Shown in pieces: positions 25,199 through 33,717 of a DNA stretch of 64,000 nt (positions are counted from its first letter, which is position 1; the number at the start of each line of letters is the position of its first letter). The position numbers and the translations under genes were made by a program. A model generated the notes under the pieces. That model was not told where the DNA came from, made no database searches, and was given only the letters and a program-made list of their open reading frames with translations. Origin of the DNA: UBA1801 sp035353395 (GTDB taxonomy: Bacteria > Acidobacteriota > Holophagae > Holophagales > Holophagaceae); NCBI GenBank assembly GCA_035353395.1, contig DAOPZL010000010.1:1-64000 (forward strand). The letters run 5' to 3'.

Positions 25199-25495
25199 AT
25201 GGCGGGCATCCCGGCGCTGCAAGGCATCGATCTCCAGGTCTATACGGCGGCCTGGTGCGGGGACTGCAGGCGCCTGGAGCGCTGGCTCGCGGGGAACCAG
25301 GTGGCCTGCGAGAAGGTGAACATCGAACATGTGGCGGGCGCCGCCGAGCGCCTGGAGCGGGAAACCGGCAAGCGGGCCATCCCCTTCCTCCTGGTGAACG
25401 GCAAACGCTGGGTGAGGGGCTACCACCGGGAACTGCCCGGCCGGTTCGATCCCGGGCTGCTGGTGGAGGAGATCCTGGCCGCCGCCGGGGACTGA
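25199..25495 (+). CDS. Glutaredoxin-like thiol protein
   Basis: 98 aa thioredoxin-fold protein with the redox motif WCGDC (AAWCGDCRRLERWL) near residue 20 and the cis-Pro in KRAIPFLLVNG. It probably reduces disulfides or mixed thiols in the cytoplasm. The ATG at 25199 follows GTCGAAGG closely. Its stop codon directly abuts the ftsK stop on the other strand. Confidence 0.85.
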   Translation: MAGIPALQGIDLQVYTAAWCGDCRRLERWLAGNQVACEKVNIEHVAGAAERLERETGKRAIPFLLVNGKRWVRGYHRELPGRFDPGLLVEEILAAAGD

Positions 25496-28132
25496 TCATT
25501 CCTCCCCGACGAGGACCTCCCTGGGTTTCCCGGCGCCCCGGTCCTGTCCGATGAGGCCCTCCTCCTCCATCCGGTCGATGAGCCTGGCCGCGCGGCCGTA
25601 CCCGATGTTCAGCTTGCGCTGCAGGAGGCTCGTGCTGGCCTTCCGCTCGCGCTTCACGACGGCCACCGCCCGGTCGTAGATGTCGTCGCCGCCGGCGGTG
25701 AGGGCCCCCTCCGGGGTCTGGGCGGCCGCGTCCTCCTCGGTCGCCATGGCGTCGAGGAGGGCCTTGTTGTAGTCGGGACGGCCCCGTTCCTTCAGCCATT
25801 CCGCGAGGCGCAGGATCTCCTCCTCGGTGATGAGGGGGGCATGGATGCGGCGCGGGCGCGCGTTTCCCGGGGCGAGGAAGAGGGCGTCGCCCTTGCCCAG
25901 GAGCTGTTCGCCGCCGCTGCCGTCCAGGATGGTGCGGCTGTCGATCTTGGAGTTCACGCGGTAGCTGAGGCGGGCCGGCAGGTTGGCCTTGATCACGCCG
26001 GTGACGATGTCCACGGACGGGCGCTGGGTGGCCAGGATCAGGTGGATGCCCACGGCCCGGGCCTTCTGGGCGATGCGGGCGATGGACTCCTCCACTTCCG
26101 CCCGGCAGACCATCATGAGGTCCGCCAGCTCGTCGATGATCACGACGACGTAGGGCAGGGGCTCGAGGAAGGCCGGCCGGTCCATCCAGCGGGGGTTCGG
26201 CGTGCGGTCGGTGAGGTCGATGGAGCCTCCCGCCTCGAGGAGCTTGGCGTTGAAACCCTCCAGGTTCCGCACGGAGAGCATGGCCAGGCGCTTGTAGCGG
26301 TCCTCCATCTGGGCGACCACCCACTTGAGGACGCGCCCCGCCTCCTTCATGTCGGTGACCACGGGGGCCCAGAGGTGGGGGATGTCCTCGTAGATCCCCA
26401 GCTCCACCATCTTGGGATCCACGAGGATCAGCTTCACTTCGCTGGGCATGGCGCGCAGCAGGAGGGAGCAGATCATGGCGTTCACGCCCACGCTCTTGCC
26501 GCTGCCGGTGGAGCCTCCGATGAGCAGGTGCGGCATCTTGCCGAGGTCGGTCACCACGGGGTGCCCGGCGATGTCCTTGCCCAGGGCCAGGGTCAGGAGG
26601 CTGCGCGCGTCCTTCTGGCTGGGGTCCCGGAACTGCGCGCTGTCGACCACCTCGCGGAAGCTGATGATCTCGCGGCGCTGGTTGGGCACCTCGATGCCCA
26701 CCAGGTTGCGGCCGGGGATCCGGTCGATGCGCACCTTCTCGGCCTGGAGCCCGAGGGCCAGGTCCTCCTCCATGCCCAGGACCTTGGCCAGGGGCACGCC
26801 CGGATCCGGCTGGAACTCGTAGACCGTCACCACGGGGCCCGGCTGCATGCCCACCATCTGGCCCTTGACCTTGAACTCGGCCAGCTTCTGGCCGATGAGG
26901 GCCTTGGTGGACTCCAGGAAGGCGGGATCCACCCTGTGTTCCTGCTGGGGAGGATCGAAGAGCCGCCGGGGGGGCAGCTCGAGCCGGTCCACGGGGCCGC
27001 AGGCGAGCGGCTCGGTCCTGGGCCTGGAGGAGGGTCCCGGGTCGCGCCGCGAAGGGGAAGGTTCCATGTCGGGAAGGGGGCGAAGGGGGGTCGGCTCGGT
27101 GAGTCCCAGGGGGGGCTGCTCCACCACGCGGCCGAAGCGGTCCCTGGCCACGACCGGTTCCACCAGGGGCGGCTTGGGGGGCGGGGGCGGGGGCAGGTCG
27201 CGCAGGAGGGCGGGAGGCGGGAGGGGAATGCCCGGCGTGTCCCGCTCGCCTTCGATCACCAGGGAGTCGATGGGCAGGGGGATCTCGTCCGCGGTGTCCA
27301 GCCTCATGGAGCTGATCACCGGCAGGCCGGCGTCGGGGAACGCCTGCTGGTTGGCCCTCTTGTATTCGAGCGCCTCCCGCTCGGCCCGGTTCAGGGACTC
27401 GATCGATTCCTCCTCGGCCCTCTGCCTTTCCTGGAGCTGGCTCAGCTCCCGGGCGTCGCGGGCGTCCAGGTCGGGGATGCCGTTCTTCTTCCGGAGGAAG
27501 CCGTGCCGGAGCATGCCGAGGAAGCCGCGCGCGCCCTTCGACGGCAACGGCTTGATCCAGGGCCAGGCCTTGTCGCCCATCCAGCGCTTCAGGAGACTCG
27601 CGAGGCCCCGGATCAGGACGGGGGCCAGGATGAGCAGGGAGACGAGCGCGAGGGTGCCCAGCACGAGCGGGAGTCCGACCGGGCCGAGGATCCGGCGGAA
27701 CGTGAGCCAGAGGGACGCCCCTACCCACCCCCCCCACCGCCATTGGTTGGCGGGGATCCCGTTCAGGGCGGGAAAGGTCCGGCTGCCGAAGGCGCCCAGG
27801 GACGTCCAGGCAACCAGGGCCAGGACCAGCCAGGCCAGGCGCTGGTACCACCGGGGCCTGGAGGCCGGGAAGCACTCCCACAGGACGTAGAGGGGCACGA
27901 GCCAGGCCCCGACGCCGGCGATCGTCTGCAGGAAGCCCGCCACGTAGGCGCCGAAGAGGCCGCAGATGTTCTGGATCGTCCCGCCCACCTGCCCCTGCGA
28001 GAAGGGCGGGCAGGGGTCGTTGTAGTAGAAGCTCAGCAGGGAAAGGGCCATCACCAGGGCGAAGGCTCCCGCCACGACCCTGATCAGGATGTGCCCCATC
28101 CCTTTCACTGGACTCTCTCGTCGCGTGCGCAT
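25496..28132 (-). CDS. ftsK: DNA translocase FtsK
   Basis: 878 aa. Four or five membrane segments lie in the first 170 residues, then a Pro-rich linker (about 270-390) and the RecA-like motor with Walker A GSTGSGKSVGVN and Walker B VVIIDELADLMMV. A C-terminal gamma winged helix (ASTSLLQRKLNIGYGRAARL) reads KOPS-like sequences. It pumps DNA through the septum so XerCD can resolve dimers during division. The first ATG at 28132 is kept; a GTG at 28108 with GAGAGAG upstream is an equally good start. It is the third gene after the PTPS-III and deacetylase genes (10-nt gap). Confidence 0.95.
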   Translation of the reverse strand: MRTRRESPVKGMGHILIRVVAGAFALVMALSLLSFYYNDPCPPFSQGQVGGTIQNICGLFGAYVAGFLQTIAGVGAWLVPLYVLWECFPASRPRWYQRLAWLVLALVAWTSLGAFGSRTFPALNGIPANQWRWGGWVGASLWLTFRRILGPVGLPLVLGTLALVSLLILAPVLIRGLASLLKRWMGDKAWPWIKPLPSKGARGFLGMLRHGFLRKKNGIPDLDARDARELSQLQERQRAEEESIESLNRAEREALEYKRANQQAFPDAGLPVISSMRLDTADEIPLPIDSLVIEGERDTPGIPLPPPALLRDLPPPPPPKPPLVEPVVARDRFGRVVEQPPLGLTEPTPLRPLPDMEPSPSRRDPGPSSRPRTEPLACGPVDRLELPPRRLFDPPQQEHRVDPAFLESTKALIGQKLAEFKVKGQMVGMQPGPVVTVYEFQPDPGVPLAKVLGMEEDLALGLQAEKVRIDRIPGRNLVGIEVPNQRREIISFREVVDSAQFRDPSQKDARSLLTLALGKDIAGHPVVTDLGKMPHLLIGGSTGSGKSVGVNAMICSLLLRAMPSEVKLILVDPKMVELGIYEDIPHLWAPVVTDMKEAGRVLKWVVAQMEDRYKRLAMLSVRNLEGFNAKLLEAGGSIDLTDRTPNPRWMDRPAFLEPLPYVVVIIDELADLMMVCRAEVEESIARIAQKARAVGIHLILATQRPSVDIVTGVIKANLPARLSYRVNSKIDSRTILDGSGGEQLLGKGDALFLAPGNARPRRIHAPLITEEEILRLAEWLKERGRPDYNKALLDAMATEEDAAAQTPEGALTAGGDDIYDRAVAVVKRERKASTSLLQRKLNIGYGRAARLIDRMEEEGLIGQDRGAGKPREVLVGEE

Positions 28133-28142
28133 GGGATCTATT

Positions 28143-30034
28143 CTACTGTCGTGCGGCGTTCTGGCCGAGCGTCGCCAGCCGTCGGGAGGAATTCCACACG
28201 GGTTTCCCGGCCTCCTTGAGATAGGCGCCGATGTTCACGAAGTTCCACCCTTCGTCGAGGGCCCTGTCCAGGAAGGGGCCCAGGACGCGGGCGGGGCGGT
28301 CGGACTCGGGGCGTCCGCTGCCCAGGTGCATGAGCACGATCAGCCCGTCGCCGTCGTTCCTGCCCATGCGTTCGTGGAGCCGGTCCAGGATGGCGTCGCC
28401 GGTGTGGTAGAGCCTGCGTTCCTTGGGGGTGGCCCAGTCCAGGGTGTCCGCACCCTCGCTCCAGTAGACGTGGCGGTAGCCCAGCTCCTCCGCCCACTTC
28501 CGCAGCTCCGCCGTGTTCTCGCCGTAGGGCGCGCGCCAGTAGGGATCCATGGGGCGGCCCAGGAGCTTCAGCAGGAGCGCGTCCGCCTGGAGGAGCTGCT
28601 GCTGGAAGCGGTCCTTGGTCCAGCGCGGGTCCCGCCTTCCGCGCGGCGCGAAGTGAGGGTGGTCCATGGTGTGGTTGCCGATCTCGTGGCCCTCGCGGTC
28701 GATCCGGCGCACCAGGTCTGGGTACTTCTGGATGAAGGCGCCCGTAAGGAAGAAGGTCGTCCGGATCCCTCGTTCCTTCAGCGCGTCCAGCACGTCCGCC
28801 GCCACCTCGGCCGTGGAGCCGCCGTCGAAGGTCAGGCACACCCAGTGGCTTCCCCGGGGGCCGCGGACCAGGTTGAGGGCCTCCCCGGCCCCGGGCCACT
28901 CCATGGACAGGTCTGGAGGGAGGGCAGGCCGGGGGGGCGGGGTGGGTTCGGCCGCGGGGGGCGCGGGGAGGGCCGTGCGGGGAGCCTCGCGGGGAACCAG
29001 CGGTGCCGGGGGTGGGACGGGCCTGGGAGCCGGCGCGGCCTCGGCCGCCTTGAGGGGCCTGGGGGCGGGTCCCTGGGCCAGGGGCAGGTGGGTGTCGGGC
29101 CAGGGGCGGGGAGGCTGGGGCTTTACGGGAGCCAGCGGAGGCACCGGGGCCGGGACGGGCCTGGGAGCCGGGGGCGCGGCCTTGGCCACCTTGAGGGGCC
29201 TGGGGGCGGGCCCCTTGGCCAGGGGCAGGTGGGTGTCGGGCCAGGGACGGGGAGGCTGGNNNNNNNNNNNNNNNNNNNNNNNNNNNNNNNNNNNNNNNNN
29301 NNNNNNNNNNNNNNNNNNNNNNNNNNNNNNNNNNNNNNNNNNNNNNNNNNNNNNNNNNNGGCGGGCCCCTTGGCCAGGGGCAGGTGGGTGTCGGGCCAGG
29401 GACGGGGAGGCTGGGGCTTCGCGGGAGCCGGCAGAGGCGCCGGGGCCGGGACGGGCCTGGGAGCCGGGAGCGCGGCCTTGGCCACCTTGAGGGGCCTGGG
29501 GGCGGGCCCCTTGGCCAGGGGCAGGTGGGTGTCGGGCCAGGGACGGGGAGGCTGGAGCTTCGCGGCGGTCGGCGCGACCGACGGTGCTGTGGGGGTTGCC
29601 TTCCCTGCCGGTCTGGGGGCGCGCGGCCTGGGTTTCGCCTGGGCGGCGGCCGGCCGGGGCGCGGGGGGAGCCTGGGCGGGCTCGGGCAGGGGGTGGTCGA
29701 AATCCCAGCGCGCCAGGAGGACCCCCTCCCCGGTCCGGAGCTCGGCGACCTCCCCTTGGGGCGGGGCGTACATCTCCCAGCGCATCGGTCCGAATTCCGC
29801 GTGGGTGCGTTCGTTCAGGTACCGGCCCTTCAGGACCAGGTCCAGGGGCTTGTCCGCTTCGCCCGTCACGACCAGCACTCCCCCCACCTTGTGCCAGGCC
29901 CAGGGTTCCGCCGGAGAGTCGGGAACCGTGACGGCCGGGGCAGGGGGAGGCGGAGGGGGCTTGCGGCGGCACCCCGGGACCGTGGCCAGGACGGCCGCGG
30001 CCACCAGAAGGCCATTCAGGGCGCCCGTCCGCAT
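28143..30034 (-). CDS. Polysaccharide deacetylase lipoprotein with 47-aa repeats (assembly gap inside)
   Basis: One gene split by a 100-N gap; the frames on each side differ, as expected for a gap of arbitrary size. Start at 30034 (GGAGGTGA 8 nt upstream) gives a lipoprotein-like signal (LVAAAVLATVPGC). A beta domain follows (about 25-110), then Pro/Ala repeats of 141 nt, 47 aa (PPRPWPDTHLPLAKGPAPRP). At least four copies are visible, two on each side of the gap. The C-terminal NodB deacetylase domain has the catalytic Asp in CLTFDGGSTAEV, metal His in GNHTMDHPHF, YWRAPYG, and a late GLIVLMHLG. It removes N-acetyl groups from peptidoglycan or another glycan in the periplasm. It overlaps no gene; ftsK follows after 10 nt. 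Confidence 0.85.
29056..29550. repeat. 141-bp tandem repeats in the deacetylase gene
   Basis: The segment GGCAGGTGGGTGTCGGGCCA recurs at about 29081, 29222, 29376 and 29517. The spacing is 141 nt within each pair and 154 nt across the gap. The copies are almost identical, which explains the assembly break at 29260-29359; the true copy number is unknown. Confidence 0.9.
29260..29359. other. Assembly gap (100 N)
   Basis: Exactly 100 N, a conventional placeholder, inside the repeat array of the deacetylase gene. The real length is unknown. Confidence 0.99.
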
Positions 30035-30042
30035 CGGCCGAT

Positions 30043-30393
30043 TCACCTCCGGCACGCGGCCCAGTAGTTGGCCTTCTCCCGGACCTTCACGTGCTCCACG
30101 GCCAGTCCCCGTTTTGCCAGGAAATCGAAGGCCCAGTGGGCCAGGGCTTCCGTGGTGGGATTGCAGCCGCCCAGGGCGGCCTGGTCGTTGAGGAGCGTGT
30201 AGTCCACTTCCCGGACCCAGGCGTCCAGGGCCGCCCCCAGGACCTGGGCGCAGCCCGCCTCCCGCTCCGGTGGCTCGAGGCGCAGGGTCGCTTCCACCTT
30301 CCAGTTGTGACCGTGGCGCGCTTCCTGGAAGCCCGGCCGGTCATGGAAATGATCGGCGACGAAGGAGCGGCGTAACGTCAGGTGGAGGGGCAT
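30043..30393 (-). CDS. 6-pyruvoyltetrahydropterin synthase family, PTPS-III type
   Basis: 116 aa member of the PTPS/QueD family. Zinc ligands H15, H27 and H29 are present (VADHFHD; RHGHNW). The catalytic Cys that QueD and PTPS carry at CxxxHGH is absent; instead the sequence reads E24-A-R-H-G-H, the ExxHGH motif known for PTPS-III. That subgroup converts dihydroneopterin triphosphate to 6-hydroxymethyl-dihydropterin and can replace FolB in folate synthesis. A late E in VKVREKANYWA is in place. It probably starts an operon with the deacetylase (8-nt gap) and ftsK. A QueD role is the alternative but less consistent with the missing Cys. Confidence 0.85.
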   Translation of the reverse strand: MPLHLTLRRSFVADHFHDRPGFQEARHGHNWKVEATLRLEPPEREAGCAQVLGAALDAWVREVDYTLLNDQAALGGCNPTTEALAHWAFDFLAKRGLAVEHVKVREKANYWAACRR

Positions 30394-30504
30394 GAGGAAA
30401 CCAGTGTAGCTCAAGGGTGAGCGCGGGCCCTGCCCCGTGCATCCAACTGACCTGGGGAAATTCCGGAGGACGGGTGGGACAATGGATGGACTGAAGGAGT
30501 CCCG

Positions 30505-32154
30505 ATGCCCTTGAGGGCCTTGATCATGACGATCTGCTGCCTGGTGTTGCAGGTCCGGGACATCCGGGCCTCGACGCCCGGCCCCGAGGTCTCCCTGGCG
30601 TTCCGGGACGGGGCCGTGGTGGTGGAGGCGCCCGCGGGGGTGCACTTGAAGCGCACCTTCATGGCGGTGAGACTCCGCGGGGGAACCCCAGGGCGGCTCG
30701 ACGTGGGATCCCTGCCTCCGGCCAACGGCCAGGACGAGCTCGGTGAAGGGATCTGGCGGGGACCGGTCGCGATTCCCTTGAAGGGTCATGGACTGAGCGG
30801 CGCGGTGGGACTCCTGGTGACTTACCAGCCCTGCACGGAAGGTCCGAACGGCGTCTGCTACGCCCCCAGGGAGGGCCTCCTGGTCGTGGATGCCGCGCAG
30901 CTCGCCGGATCGCCCCCGGGGACGTCCTGGAGACTCCTGTGGGCCTTCCTGGGGATCTTCGCGGCCGGGATTGCGGCGTCGCTGACGCCCTGCGTCTACC
31001 CCATGATTCCCGTCCTGCTGGCGATCGTGGGGGCGAAGGGCCAGCCCCGCGGCCGGGCCGGGACGGGAGGCGGCAGGATGGCGGGTCTCCTGCTCTCCCT
31101 GACACTGGTGCTGGGCATGGCAGTCACGTACACGGCGCTGGGGGTCGCGGCCGCCCTCTCCGGCCAGGCTTTCGGAGCCTGGGCGCAGCGCCCGGCCTTC
31201 CTCGTCCTGGTCTCCCTGCTCTTCGGCGGGTTCGCCCTCTCCCTTCTCGGCGCCTTCGAGATCAGGCTGCCCGGGGCCCTCCAGGCGAAGTTCCAGGCGG
31301 GCGGGCGCCGGGGGGGATTCCTGGGGGCCTTCCTGATGGGCCTCGCGCTGGGTCCGCTGTCCGCGCCCTGCGTGGGCCCGGTCATCGGTTCGGTCCTCCT
31401 GGCCATCGCCTCGGGGGGGCGGGTGCTCCTGGGCGCCCTGCAGTTGTTCACCTTTGCGCTGGGGATGGGGGCCCTGTTCGTGGCCGTGGGAACCTTCTCC
31501 ACGGTCCTCCCGCGCAGCGGAGCATGGCTGGCGAGGCTGAAGCGGATCATGGGACTCGTGGTCCTCGGCTTCGCGGTCTGGAACCTCCGCACCATCGTCC
31601 CTGCCTGGCTCGGGGCGGCCCTCTGGGCGGCCGTGCTGCTGACCGGCGCGGCGGTGCTGGGGGCCTTCAGGCCCGCCAGGGGGCTCGTTCCCTTGCTGGC
31701 CAGGGGGCTCGCCCTGGCGCTGCTGGTCCTCGGACTGCTCCTGGGCGCGAGATCCTTCGAGTCGGGCCTGGGCCTGAACCTGCTGCCGCGGCTGGGAGGA
31801 AACCCGGCGAAGGAGGGAGGGCCGCGCTGGATGCGGCAGGACTACGAGGGCGCCCTGGCGGCGGCCAGGACCGGTGGGAAGCTCCTGGTGGTGGACGTCT
31901 ACGCCGAGTGGTGCGCCGCCTGCAAGGAACTCGACGAGAAGACCTGGCCGGATCCTGGCGTCTCCGCCTGGATCGACGCGCACGCCGTGGCCGTGCGCGT
32001 CGATACCCACGCGGTTCGGCGCGACCTGGCCGGTTCCCTGGGGATCCTCGGCTACCCGACCGTGCTCGTGGTCGACGGGAACGGTCGGGTGCTGCGCCGC
32101 CGGGAGGGTTTCCAGACCCCTGCGGAAATGTTGGCGTTCCTGGTAGATCGATGA
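30505..32154 (+). CDS. dsbD: Thiol:disulfide interchange protein DsbD
   Basis: 549 aa. An exported N-terminal domain (about 25-140) with one cysteine pair (QPCTEGPNGVCY) is followed by an eight-helix membrane domain with C163 (TPCVYPMIPV) and C289 (APCVGPVIGS). The C-terminal thioredoxin domain has C470-A-A-C473 (AEWCAACK). It carries electrons from cytoplasmic thioredoxin across the membrane to periplasmic proteins, for example for cytochrome c maturation. GAAGGAGTCCCG precedes the ATG. The three redox cysteine pairs are all present. It is divergent from the PTPS-III gene. Confidence 0.94.
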   Translation: MPLRALIMTICCLVLQVRDIRASTPGPEVSLAFRDGAVVVEAPAGVHLKRTFMAVRLRGGTPGRLDVGSLPPANGQDELGEGIWRGPVAIPLKGHGLSGAVGLLVTYQPCTEGPNGVCYAPREGLLVVDAAQLAGSPPGTSWRLLWAFLGIFAAGIAASLTPCVYPMIPVLLAIVGAKGQPRGRAGTGGGRMAGLLLSLTLVLGMAVTYTALGVAAALSGQAFGAWAQRPAFLVLVSLLFGGFALSLLGAFEIRLPGALQAKFQAGGRRGGFLGAFLMGLALGPLSAPCVGPVIGSVLLAIASGGRVLLGALQLFTFALGMGALFVAVGTFSTVLPRSGAWLARLKRIMGLVVLGFAVWNLRTIVPAWLGAALWAAVLLTGAAVLGAFRPARGLVPLLARGLALALLVLGLLLGARSFESGLGLNLLPRLGGNPAKEGGPRWMRQDYEGALAAARTGGKLLVVDVYAEWCAACKELDEKTWPDPGVSAWIDAHAVAVRVDTHAVRRDLAGSLGILGYPTVLVVDGNGRVLRRREGFQTPAEMLAFLVDR

Positions 32155-32405
32155 GAGGACAATTCATGGTAGTATTCATGAATGCGGGGAGCCACGCTCG
32201 CATCTTGAAGTGAAGGGCGACTGCCGTTCCTGGCGTCGCCGCCCTTCCGTTCGGAATTCACCCGGCCGCAGAACCTCTCATCGACCGGGATCGCGCGTCA
32301 CGATGCGCTGGCCATCTTCCCTGGAATTTCCATCGTTCTTGAAATCCGGTCCCGGAGGGATTCTTGCCCCCGGGTCTCCACCCTCGCCGCCCGAGGAGGC
32401 GCATC

Positions 32406-33479
32406 ATGAAAAACGTCATCAGGTATTTCGGCGGCAGCATGATCTTCACGGTCATCGCCCTGATCTGCGCCTATTTCGTGGGGGCCATGAAGGGGCCCGC
32501 CGCGGGCATGGCGGCCGTGATGACGGCGGGGATGCTGGGCCTGCTCGAGACCTCGCTTTCCTTCGACAACGCGGTGGTGAACGCCAAGGTACTCACGACG
32601 ATGAACCACTTCTGGCGGCGCATGTTCATCACGGTGGGCATCCTGGTCGCGGTGTTCGGCATGCGCGTGGTCTTCCCCCTGGTCATCGTCTGGGCCGTGG
32701 GCGACTACGGCCTCTGGAGCGTGGTGGCCATGACCTGGCGGAATCCCATGCAGTTCCAGCAGATCCTGGTGGAGCAGCACATCACGGTGGCCGGTTTCGG
32801 GGGCGCCTTCCTGTGGATGGTGTTCACGAACTTCTTCTTCGACTACGAAAAGGACGAACATTGGCTCCAGTGGCTTGAGCAGCCCATGCGGAAGCTGGGC
32901 AAGATCGATTCGGTGAACGTGGTGGTGACGGTGCTCGTCAGCTACGTCTTCTCCAGGCTCATCCCCGAGGGGAAAGGGGCCCAGTTCCTGTCCTCGGCGA
33001 TGCTGGGGGTCGTCACCTACCTGCTGGTCGGAGGCTTCACCTCCTTGATCCAGTCCGACGAGCGGGAGGAAGGTGATCCGTCGAAGGCCACCAGTTCGGC
33101 CACCGGGGTGCTCTCCACGGGCTTCGCCTCCTTCATCTACCTGGAGACGCTGGATGCCTCCTTCTCCTTCGACGGCGTCATCGGCGCCTTCGCCCTGACG
33201 AACAACCTGTTCATCATCGCCCTGGGCCTGGGCATCGGCGCCATGTTCGTGCGGTCCCTCACCATCAAGCTGGTGGAGGCGGGCACCCTGGCCACCTACA
33301 AGTTCCTGGAGCATGGGGCCTTCTGGGCCATCGGGGCGCTCTCGCTGATCATGTACCTCAAGGCCGCGGGGATCGAGATCCCGGAGGTCCTTTCCGGCAC
33401 GGTCGGCGCGGGCCTCATCGGGATGAGCCTCGTGTCGAGCTTCCTCTACAACCGCAAGCAGAAGGCCCTCGGCGCCTGA
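32406..33479 (+). CDS. DUF475 membrane protein (TerC-related)
   Basis: 357 aa with about nine membrane segments. It carries the two acidic motifs typical of the TerC/LysE-like superfamily: LETSLSFDNAVVNA near residue 55 and LDASFSFDGVIGAFALTNN near residue 250. DUF475 proteins are thought to be metal exporters or membrane partners of them. GAGGAGGCGCATC precedes the ATG at 32406. Unlike the terC and mntP genes downstream, it has no recognisable yybP-ykoY leader. Position next to these genes suggests manganese homeostasis. Confidence 0.9.
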   Translation: MKNVIRYFGGSMIFTVIALICAYFVGAMKGPAAGMAAVMTAGMLGLLETSLSFDNAVVNAKVLTTMNHFWRRMFITVGILVAVFGMRVVFPLVIVWAVGDYGLWSVVAMTWRNPMQFQQILVEQHITVAGFGGAFLWMVFTNFFFDYEKDEHWLQWLEQPMRKLGKIDSVNVVVTVLVSYVFSRLIPEGKGAQFLSSAMLGVVTYLLVGGFTSLIQSDEREEGDPSKATSSATGVLSTGFASFIYLETLDASFSFDGVIGAFALTNNLFIIALGLGIGAMFVRSLTIKLVEAGTLATYKFLEHGAFWAIGALSLIMYLKAAGIEIPEVLSGTVGAGLIGMSLVSSFLYNRKQKALGA

Positions 33480-33517
33480 CCCCGGGGCGGGATGAAAGCC
33501 CCTGGACAAGACGCCCC

Positions 33518-33540
33518 CGGAAGGCTGTAGAATCCTTCCG
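33518..33540 (+). terminator. Hairpin after DUF475 gene
   Basis: CGGAAGG (33518-33524) and CCTTCCG (33534-33540) form a 7-bp stem with a 9-nt loop immediately before the GGGGAGTAG motif. It could end the DUF475 transcript or belong to the riboswitch (P1-like element). Confidence 0.45.
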
Positions 33541-33692
33541 ACAAGGGGAGTAGTTCTCGCGCGCTGCGCGAACGGAAGATCGACACACCCGGCCTCCACG
33601 GCCCGGTCTTCCGGCCGGAAGCTCGAACATGCGACGGCGAACAAGACCTTCGACCAGACAGCACTGGCCGGGGTCCTCTTCGGGAAATCACC
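33538..33692 (+). promoter_or_regulatory. yybP-ykoY manganese riboswitch upstream of terC
   Basis: The hallmark GGGGAGTAG is at 33545-33553 and the second conserved half, AAGACCTTCGACCAGACAGC, begins near 33643. These correspond to the two internal loops that clamp Mn(II) in yybP-ykoY RNAs. The RNA ends about 25 nt before the terC start, so it probably controls translation or termination of the exporter in response to Mn(II). Boundaries are approximate. Confidence 0.82.
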
Positions 33693-33717
33693 TCGGCCCA
33701 CGCCTCAGGAGGCCCTG

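Noticed and set aside
22956..27881. A 1641-codon minus-strand open frame across pepD and ftsK.
   Set aside because: It is out of frame with ftsK and antisense to pepD, contains only low-complexity Arg/Pro/Gly sequence, and the real genes on both strands explain the region.
29056..29550. A CRISPR or intergenic repeat array.
   Set aside because: The 141-bp units have no short repeat/spacer structure and are translated in frame within the deacetylase gene.
32155..32405. A third manganese riboswitch before the DUF475 gene.
   Set aside because: GCGGGGAGCCAC near 32185 resembles the motif but lacks GTAG and the second conserved half.
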